37,814 nt of DNA, from the NCBI GenBank assembly GCA_022695795.1, contig MU404245.1, positions 1 to 37,814 of the forward strand, read 5' to 3'. Each line of letters starts with the position of its first letter. Position 1 is the first letter of the stretch. A model generated the notes under the pieces. The model did no database searches and was not told the origin of the DNA. It saw nothing but the letters and a program-made list of their open reading frames with translations. Below, one piece after another: positions 11,149 through 19,687 of the stretch. Source of the stretch: Biscogniauxia marginata (taxonomy: Eukaryota; Ascomycota; Sordariomycetes; Xylariales; Xylariaceae). The position numbers and the translations under genes are program-made.

Positions 11149-13009
11149 ACGTGCTTTACCAGTACCCTGCGCATATTAGTACTTTGTATACTTTCCTTTA
11201 TTTTATACCTTATAAACTTTAACACGCGTTTTTTTAATAACTATAAATAGAAATTTAAACCTAGGAAGCACGAATCATCTTAGCTATCGAGGCTATTTAT
11301 TTATTTAAAAAGCTAAATCGTCGGTTTATTACGAAAATTTATAAGGTTCCCGAATTTACGCTTCGATTTAGAATAAATAGTCACATTTCTCTTAACGAAC
11401 GTTTACCTCTAAACCTTAAACTAAATAAAGTAAAAAAGGATACGATTATTCGATATATACTCGATCTAGATTCTCGAGGTTTTACGCCTCGGCTCGTTAG
11501 TATTAAAGATATAGCAAATTTTTTACTCGAATCTCGAGGGGTATTACACGTCGGGAAGAATTAAGCATATCGATTTGTATAACGACGACTAAAGTTAAAA
11601 ACGCGTTTTAATCGCGTTTATAACTTCTAAAGAGCTTTATATGAAAATCTAGAGCTAATTAGCGCGTGGTTTCGACTAATTAAAAATATGCAAGCGAAAT
11701 ATGGTATTTAAAACTTCGATTTTTATAACTTTAACGAGATAAGCTTTATAATAGGTGTAATCTTTTTAGTAATAGTTATAACTCGCGTAAATCGACGTAA
11801 TAAAAGTAAAGCAATTTAGCTAGGTAATTAAAAATAAATAATAATAATTACTTATATTAATAACGAAGGTTAAAATGTCTCTCCGTTTTTAGTGGTTTAA
11901 AAGAAAAATCATTTTATAAGTTAATATATTAAAGGCGGCTTTTTACACGACTAAGTAATTAAATTAACTAATAATAACTAAATAAATAATAAGATAAACT
12001 TAAAATAACTTAAACATTTTAATAAGTATATTTTTATTCGAGTTAAGGGTTCATATTAAATGCTTGTTTTTAATAAGTATAAAAATCACGAATTAGCAGA
12101 ATTTTAAGAGTATTATAAAGCATATAATATTATTACTTTTTATTTACCTCTTTATTCTTTTTATTTAACTTAACCACTAGATATTAAGTGTTTTAATGTC
12201 TTAAAACAGGTATATAATTAACAAATTAAGACTTTTATTAAGGCTCATATTAATTATATTATAAAGGTCGAGTTTTTCTTCGCCTTTAAAGCAGCTTATT
12301 TAGTCTTTATAATAGCTTAAAATAGCTAAGCTAGATTCCGCGGAGCTGGCTTAGTGCTTTTCAACCCGTAAGTTGTGATTTTAAAGCTTGATATGAAGTT
12401 ATAAACTCCGAATCCTAGTATACCCCCCTCGATTAACACTAACCCTTAGGTCTCTTAAACCCCTTATAATGCGACTAATGCGTTTTTATAATTAACCTTA
12501 ATAAAGAGTCGCATTGCACGCCATTAAGGAAGCTCTTTAACCCCCATTTTTGAAACGGTAACGGCGTTAGTTAAGGGCACTAAAATGTTAACTCATGAGA
12601 TGACGCTTTTATTAACCGAGATACGCATACTTCGAGCAGCAAATAAAGCACTTAATAAACGCCGCAAGGCTAAAAAAACTCGAGTCTATTAAGGGGGGGC
12701 ACTTACTATAAAGGATACGTAAAACGTTTTAGCTTAAAAGGAGGCAGAAGAGCAAGCTCGACGCGACAAGCGCTTTAAGGGGGGTAAGCAAAATAAGGGG
12801 TAGCCTTTTGGACGACGATGTGGTACTTACGAGGAGACTGGTTATAATACGCGTACTTGTTAAGATACTATAATTATATTAGGTTTATTAGATTTTAAGT
12901 AGTTTAGGTTAATTTTATACGTTATAGTTATTAAATCCTAATTTTAATATAAAAAGGTAAAGAAAAGTGCGTAAGGTATTAATATGTGTAAGGTATTAGT
13001 AAAGCACGT
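11149..13009 (+). mobile_element. Fot1/pogo-type DNA transposon, RIP-inactivated
   Basis: A 1861-bp element with terminal inverted repeats ACGTGCTTTACCAGTACC (left) and its degraded complement ending AGTAAAGCACGT (right), flanked by duplicated TA (11147-11148, 13010-13011). Size, TIR sequence and TA target match fungal Fot1/pogo elements. It is inserted in the interior of the 9788-13370 element, so it is the younger of the two, and it is visibly less AT-rich than its host element. Confidence 0.88.
11290..12820 (+). pseudogene. Fot1/pogo transposase remnant (CENP-B-type HTH plus DDE domain)
   Basis: The plus-strand frame, with many stops, reads as a Fot1-family transposase. An N-terminal HTH segment (LNRRFITKIYKVPEFTLR) is followed by SLNERLPLN-like and SRGFTPRLVSIKDIANFLL segments, then LKHFNKYI, the LVFNKYKNHELAEF strand (normally LILDGHxSH), and PLDIKCFNVLK. 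The C-terminus has basic ALNKRRKAKKTR, GGALTIKD and an Arg/Gly-rich tail with a Cys motif. Stops occur where Trp or Gln is expected, and the second catalytic Asp position reads Asn, a G-to-A change. It cannot be active. Homology is assigned from remembered family consensus. Confidence 0.85.
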
Positions 13010-13370
13010 TATTTATTTTTAAAAAATAATATAATATATATAATTAAACTAATTATAATACGTATATTTATATAACAAATAAAAATATATTTAATAATTT
13101 TAATTTTAAAAAGTTATAATTATTTTTATTTGTTATTAATTTTTATTTTTATTTTAAAAGGCCTTAATTTAAATTACGCGTTAAAAAACTAAATATTTAA
13201 TATAAAAGAAATATTTGGTTTTTAAAGTATAAAACTAAAAAAGACAATTCAAATAATAATAATTATTAATTGATTTTAATATCACGTAAATATTTTTTAA
13301 TGATTAAAACTACGAAAATTATAAAAACTAGCTTACTCGCTTATATAGCTTATTTACTTATAAAACACGT

Positions 13371-14717
13371 TATTATAATTAATTTAATTATATATATTAT
13401 ATCGTTTTTACTTAATTATTACTTTTTTCGAGGCTTTTTTCTTTATTATTAATTATAATAATTTTTTATTTTTAGTTTTACGTCATTTATTAAAAATGTG
13501 GTTTATTTCTCGAAAATAAGTCTTTTTATTTTATATATTAATATTAAATTAATTTTTATAAATTAATTATAAAAATACCTCGCGAGTTATTATTAATTTT
13601 TTAATTTTTTAAGATATTTAATTTATATTAAAGTTAAAAAAGAATATATACATTATTCGTATAAATATAAATAATATAATAATAACTTTTTTAAATTAAA
13701 AAATTTAATTTATATATTCGAGATAATTATTATAATAATAAAAGCTTTTATAAAGTTAATTAAAAAGTTTTTTTTATAATATAAATATAATAATAGTTTA
13801 TTAAACTTTATAAATAGTTATTATATATTTATTTTAAAATATTAAAATATATAAGGTTAAAAATTAAAACTTATATAACGAATAATTAAATATATAAAAT
13901 ATAACGATATTTTTTTAGTAATAAATTTTATAATTATTTAAAATTAAAAAGTACGTAATTTTTTTCGTTTTTTTTATATATTTATAAAAGTGTTTTATAA
14001 AGTTTATATTAAACTTATTTATAATTTAGTTATTATTTAATATCGTAATTTTACTTTTTAATAATAATAAGTTATTATAATATTATAAAATAAAATGTCT
14101 TTTTTAATTAAAATAATATTTATAATTTAAATAATTATAATTTATTTTTAATTATTTTATTAAATTTATTATAATTATTATTATTATATTAATTTTAATA
14201 ATTATTTTAATTATAAACTTTATTTTGTTAAAATTATATATATATATATATTAAATATTATATTTCGTAATTATATTACATATTAATTTATATTATTTTT
14301 AATATATATTCAAGTTTTTATAAAAAGCTTTTTAATAATTTATTTATTTATTTAAATGTATTTAAAGGGTTTTTTATTATTATATAAAATTAAAGATTTA
14401 GTTTTATTTAGCGTGCTTTATATTGCGATTACGTAATAAGATATTTATTATTTTAATAATATAATAAAGACGAGAAAGAAATAATTATATAAATATATTT
14501 TTAAATTGTCGTTATAATGTAATATTATAAATATTATAAATTTTTGATAATTAATAAAAATTAATATTTAAATAACGTTATTTATAAGTAATAATATGAT
14601 TAATTCGAGTTTTAAATAATATAAATTACGCTTTAAAAAACCGAATATTTAATATAAAAAAGGTATTTAGTTTTTAAAGTATAAAATTAAATAAAATAAA
14701 ATAAATAATTTTTAATA
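13371..14717 (-). mobile_element. Inverted partial copy of the long-TIR element
   Basis: From 13380 on, the sequence is the reverse complement of the interior seen at about 600-1200 and 10700-11140. The copy lacks its outer end at 13371, where it abuts the right terminus of the previous element. At 14620-14700 a terminal-repeat segment (ACCGAATATTTAATATAAAAAAGG and similar) appears. The head-to-tail arrangement gives a very large inverted duplication. The 60-residue open frame at 13270-13452 is low-complexity and not a gene. Confidence 0.5.
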
Positions 14718-15120
14718 ACGTGTCTTATAAGCGAGTGGGCCACTTAATTTCTTATATAAAATCGACTTTTTCAAAAATTCATAACTTTATACGTAAAAAT
14801 CGTAAAAATCTCGGACCTTTCTTTTTAGTTATATAATTATATGGTTTAATTAAAAGTAAAATCGAAAAAAATTAATTTTAAAAGACGCGAAAAGAAAACG
14901 CATAAAAACTAAAATTAAAACAAAACGCACGAACCTTTTTACGTATTTCTTTATATATTTCACTTTTATTTTTTTGATTTTACTTTTAATTAAACCTCAT
15001 AATTATATAACTAAAAAAAAGGTCCGAAATTTTTACGATTTTTACGTGTAAAGTTATGAATTTTTGAAAAAGTCGATTTTGTATAGGAAATCAAGTGGCC
15101 CACTCGCTTATGAGACACGT
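14718..15120. mobile_element. 403-bp hairpin MITE with very long TIRs
   Basis: The left end ACGTGTCTTATAAGCGAG and the right end CTCGCTTATGAGACACGT are inverted copies, and pairing continues for about 160 bases from each end, so the strand could fold into a long hairpin. TA flanks both sides (14716-14717, 15121-15122). The termini match those of the larger long-TIR element at 34342, which suggests mobilisation by the same transposase. Less damaged than the surrounding copies. Confidence 0.8.
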
Positions 15121-15479
15121 TAGTGATTATTTTATTGTATTTTAATTAATTTATCGGGTTGTTTAAGCGTTTTGAAGCTGCTAAGTTAGGCTTTTAACAG
15201 ACCCGGACGTCATAGTAATAGGCGAACGCGCGTAGCCAATTTACACAGTTGAGCGAAGCTATTCTCCATGTACAACTGGTGTCAGAACGCCGCCGTGTGT
15301 TCCCTATACCTGTCCCATTTCCCCCGCAGGCCTCCATCCGCATCATCCTGCTCCATTGCAGGTGGCTCTCGCGAGCTGGACGTTGCAAAAGCGTTAGCCC
15401 TACATGAACCAGCGTGCCAGTCGCGTAAGAATATCAAGTAGTCGAGATACATGAACCAGCTTGGTACTCTATTAGATGG
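15121..15479. other. 3' flank of leucyl-tRNA synthetase
   Basis: Composition returns to normal at about 15165. No gene was recognised; the 15194-15388 open frame has no family features. It holds the 3' untranslated region of the LeuRS gene. Confidence 0.4.
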
Positions 15480-18400
15480 CTAATCTATATTGTCAAATTG
15501 GAAAGTGGGTTTTCCGGGCACAGCAGCCATCGCAATTGCGGATAGCTCTCTCGTCCACAATTCTCCACTGACGATATCAACGCCACTCGCCGCCTGGACT
15601 TCTATGACCTGCACATTGGAACAGTGCGGTTGTAGTGCGTGAGTCAGTGCAGGTATTATTTCAGCCAAGGCGCGTTTTTCGTCAAACGGTAGACGCGCGT
15701 CAAGGACGGCGCTTCTGGTCTCGCCAGCATCCAGACGGTCCTTTAGGACTTTGATAAAAGGCATGGCGCGTTTCGTCTCTTTCTTGTCTAACTGCTTGCC
15801 GATGCTGTTCATTTCCACGAGCCCCAGGTTATCGAGTGCACGGCTCACCAGGTTCAAGCACGTCTCTTGCCAGTCGGGTAGCTTTGAGCTGAGGAAAATA
15901 GTCACCTTGAACGGCCGTTTCGGGTCAAATACCACCCTCGTCTTGCCCTTTGCCAGTTTCTTGTGTTGTTGTCCCTTGGCCGCTGTTACGTTTGACATGG
16001 TGCTCCGGATGTAGTCCAATGTTGCTAGCCATGCAGCATCAACCGGTGCTACTTCAGGCCAACTTGCCGTCTGGATGCTGTGCTTCTGACCTAAAACTTC
16101 AAGCCAGATGTATTCAGCCCAGTGTGGTGCGATGGGGGCCAGTAGAACGGCTTGAAGCTCGGCATACCGGCGTACAAGCTTTTGATGCATTGAAACGCCC
16201 GCTGCCTTGGTGGCATTATGGTAGAAATCACGTGCAGCAATGAGGTCGTAGAAGCCAGACTTGAGAGCGCTCTTGAAGAGATACCGATCATAATGCGACT
16301 TTGTCTCGGCAACAAGGTTGTTCAAATGATGCTCAAAGAGGTTGTCCCAGAAGCACATTGTGTCATCGCCGGTACGGAGAGCCGGCCCCTCTTCAACCTC
16401 TGATAACATATCCTGAAGCCATTTCTTGAGCTCGTATAGCCTGAGAATCGTCTTGTTAGCAACACTCTCCTCAAAATTGGCGTCGTCAATTCCGTCTCCT
16501 GCGTCAGCGAGTGCGACTCTTACTGCGTCGGCACCGTACCGTTCAATACTTTCGCGGAGCGTCAGGAAGTTGCCGGTGCTCTTGCTCATCTTGTCACCGT
16601 TGAGCAGCAGATGGCCGTTCGCACGGATACCACGTGGCCAGTATTCGGCAGGCCAAATGGCGATGTGGTTGTATAGGAAAAAGGTGAGGTGGTTCTGAAT
16701 TAGGTCTTTTCCGGACACGCGCAGGTCCAGAGGATACCAATATTCGAATTCGCGACGCATTGCCTGTAAAGTGGGCGGCGGGATGTCGCTTCCATCCTCT
16801 GGTACCTGATCCGAGCGAGCTAGGATGTAGTTCCACACAGCATCAGTCATTTGGTGTGCGGATATACCCCCTAGCCCTGGTTCCTGGCCATACAGATCAC
16901 TGTGCAGATAGTGTGCGACTGTGTAGTATGCTTGGTAGATGGTGCTATCGCTGAGGGACTCAACCAAGAATTTGGGATCCCAAGGCAGCTTCGTACCGAG
17001 TCCAAATGACCGTGCGCAAGCCCATTGACTTAACCAACCGAGAGTGCTTTCAAATTGATGTTTCGCCTCGGAAGAAAAGGTGTTGAGCTCGCCGCGCACA
17101 TGCTGCAGCACCTGGTCACACCAGTCACCATCACCGCCGGATTCGGTTGTTCCGTAATTCAGGTACCACTGGTCCAAGTGCGCAGCAACACACACGTCAT
17201 TCGACCGACTGATGACAAGGCCGTCAGGCTCAGCATAGTGGAAGGCGTTCCCTGTGTCAACCAACTGCTTCTGGATGAGGCCTTTCGCTTCTTGCACAGG
17301 GCGGCCCGCAAACTCTCCGTATAACATGGTTCCCTGATGAAAGCCGTCCTTGTAGGCGATTTCCTTGGCCTCGGCGAGTCTTGGGTCCTTGGGAGAGACG
17401 ATTTTCATCTTGCTAACCAGTGTAGGCGCTATCAGGTTGCCATACGTGGGTGTCTGGATTATGGGCTTGATATCTAGAGCTGCCCACTCTTTCTTGATTC
17501 TGTAGTAGTCTGGCTTGTTGGCTAAGTCAACTGTGGTTGCATAGTCATCTGGACTGTCGGATGGCACACTGTGTTCGTTAGCTATCATTTCCATTCAGTC
17601 ACGGGGTGCCATAACATACCAGGTAACGACGCCAGTCCCCTTGGCTTCCTTTACAGTCTCCATGGGCAAGACGCGAACTCCGTCTTGATGTACTGACAGA
17701 GGTGCATCGACTAGGGTACCAATAACATCAGCACCGTCAAGATCTAATACGTTAACATATTGACCCCAGTCTGCGAAGGTACCAGGCTGATAAGCAATGT
17801 TGCGAGCAGCCCGTCCAGTTAAGAAAATGTATTCGTTGTCCTTCGCGGTGGAGAAGATCGTGTACTTGATCTTTGGCCCAACGAAACAACACGTCTGTCC
17901 ATACATGGTCTCGGGGCGTAGCGTCGCAGCTACAAAGTACACTCGCGCATCAGCTGGCAGATTTGCGGCTTGAATCTTCTCACTGGCGACGTCGGACCAA
18001 GCCAGAACCCGCATCTTGATGGCAGTATACTCCTGCACGGTAACTCCCTCGCCCTCGCTGCGGTCGTGGTCCAGGCATGCTTGACCGTCCTTGGGTGAAT
18101 ATACGGTATAACGTTTACCAAATTTGATCTTGCCAAGTTCTTTGAGTTGGTTCATCTGCCAGCGAACAAACGAGTCGTAGTAGGGATTGATTTCGGTCGT
18201 AACAAAAGAGCGGCGCCAGTCTATACCGAGACCAAAGCTCGTAGCATCACGCATAGCAAGTTCTGGGAAAACACGGACCCAGTGATAGGGATCTGCGAAG
18301 CGGTGGATCTCGTCTCGTGGAATTCCCTGCGAGAGCATGATCTGAAATTGGTACTTGGCCTTGACTGTCTTGGCCGCTGCCTTGCTCTTGTTGGAGCGGA

Positions 18401-18932
18401 AATTTGCGCCTTGTGCCTGCTCACCTGGCTCCGGGTCTTGTGCCTTTTCGGCCTCGACCTCGACCTCGTCCTCGTCCTCGTTATAGCGTTCAAAGTTGGC
18501 ACCGAAGAGTTCGATTTCCGTGGACAAGCGGTCAGCGCAAGCCTTGATGGGCATGCCAGTGCAGTGGAAGCCGAAGGGGAAAAGAGTCTTTTTGCCTTGT
18601 AGGCGTTCGTAAGAGGTTGCGAATTCGGCTTTCGAAATTGTGAAAGCATGTCCTAAGTGTAGACTGCCATTGCTATAGGGGTATGGAACGGTGGCCATAA
18701 ACTTGGGCCTTTGGGTACGCAGGTCGTTCGGGGACAGGCTATGGAATGGGACATCGGTGGTGCTAGGAGCGTTCGATTCAAAGACCCTGCTCTCAGCCCA
18801 GACCTGCTGGTACTTCTTCTCCGTCTCGACGAGAGCATCGCGTTTTTGTGTCTAGCAAAAGTTAGCACGTATAGGCAGAACTTGAAAGTGGCATCGTACG
18901 CTCTCCGGCCCAGACGACTTCTCAGTGGCCAT
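15480..18932 (-). CDS. CDC60: Cytoplasmic leucyl-tRNA synthetase
   Basis: Charges tRNA-Leu in the cytosol. Exons 18932-18900, 18851-17620 and 17568-15480 give 1117 residues, the usual size for fungal cytosolic LeuRS. The class I signature HLGH lies at about residues 76-79 (in PYPYSNGSLHLGH), and KMSKS at about 746-750 (16580-16597). Between them the CP1 editing domain shows the Thr-rich TLRPETMYGQT and VPSDSPDD with the conserved editing aspartate. The C-terminal extension typical of the archaeal/eukaryotic type follows. Intron 1 (18852-18899, 48 bp, GTACGA..GCTAAC..TAG) follows 11 codons. Intron 2 (17569-17619, 51 bp, GTATGT..GCTAACG..CACAG) has a length divisible by three and contains an in-frame TGA, so naive reading splits the gene into two adjoining frames. 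Splicing restores GTGVVTCVPSDSP exactly. No sign of decay. Confidence 0.95.
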
Positions 18933-19687
18933 GTTGAGGTATCTGAAGTGTGCTGAAGATTTTGTCCAGAGAGCGAGAGTACCAGCTAAGAGGGTGAGGT
19001 AGTGGCATTGAGTCACAATACCAAAGAATTACCCCGCCGAGAGCTACGATGATCGATAAGACTAGGTACAGATTAGGGCAGTAAAAATTACCTACTAGGT
19101 ACCTAGGTACCTGGCGCTGGTGGGGTCCCTATGTACGTGTTTATGTAATCACTCACCAAAAGGGTCACGTGCTTGTGCTCTAATTGAAGTTTCGCAAAGT
19201 ATCCATCATGGAATATAAAGGGCCTTGCTTACATTCGTCATGTCAACACCAATCCCCCAATCGCCCATTAATAGAACATCATCAGCAGCGAACTGAGGGA
19301 TGCCAACTCAAGTAACCTTTATACTACGTGAATTATCTAACGAAATCTTAGTATCAACTTGAATCAGTTTTATTTGTTCTCAAGGTATTAAGGTGAAGAT
19401 GGTGTTATGCCAAACATTTAATGTCGGCAGTGTCTGTATTGAGTCAGCTTAACAAGCTTGCTTGTCATGGAAAGTCAGTATAGTGCACTATTGTAGTATT
19501 TTTGTGCTACTGTCACCGCTTATCGGTGATTCTACGAAAGATTTCCTGTAGGTGGTCAATGGATATACAGGAAGTGAAATCTAGTGACATGGAATGCTAT
19601 TTGTCTTAATGCCCATCTTTTGCCGTGTTGCCGTTCCCTCTGATTATTCAAATTAAAAATTACATGATCACCATGGCTCTCTTGCCC
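18933..19687. other. Intergenic: LeuRS promoter and terpene synthase 3' flank
   Basis: Normal composition, no gene. Both flanking genes are on the minus strand, so this holds the LeuRS promoter and the 3' end of the terpene synthase transcript. It carries the palindrome CTAGGTACCTAGGTACC at 19095-19111. Confidence 0.5.
19095..19111. repeat. TAGGTACC palindromic motif, second occurrence
   Basis: CTAGGTACCTAGGTACC, a tandem of the palindromic unit TAGGTACC. A nearly identical CTAGGTACCTAGGTA occurs at 7278-7292, and a partial GGTACCCTAGGTAC near 32341 inside the retrotransposon. A dispersed short motif of unknown role. Confidence 0.6.

Larger units (their letters stand above)
9788..13370 (+). 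mobile_element. Long-TIR (mariner-like) element, RIP-mutated, interrupted by Fot1
   Basis: The left end ATGTGTTTTATAAACAAG (9788) and the right end CTTATAAAACACGT (to 13370) are inverted copies, each flanked by TA (9786-9787, 13371-13372). Removing the nested Fot1 element and its duplicated TA leaves about 1.72 kb, a normal size for a Tc1/mariner element, but the inverted repeats are unusually long (hundreds of bases). No transposase frame survives. Assignment to Tc1/mariner rests on the TA target and size only. Confidence 0.65.

Noticed and set aside
13270..13452. 60-residue hydrophobic open frame
   Set aside because: It lies in a terminal repeat of an AT-rich transposon, is composed mainly of I, L, Y, F and K, and exists only because of base composition.
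9341..14717. CRISPR-like or other prokaryotic repeat array
   Set aside because: Repeats are inverted transposon copies without regular spacing, and the introns and gene content are eukaryotic.
15480..18698. Two separate genes, or a LeuRS pseudogene with a premature TGA
   Set aside because: The TGA lies inside a 51-bp intron with GTATGT donor, GCTAAC branch point and CACAG acceptor; splicing gives the conserved VVTCVPSDSP without gaps.
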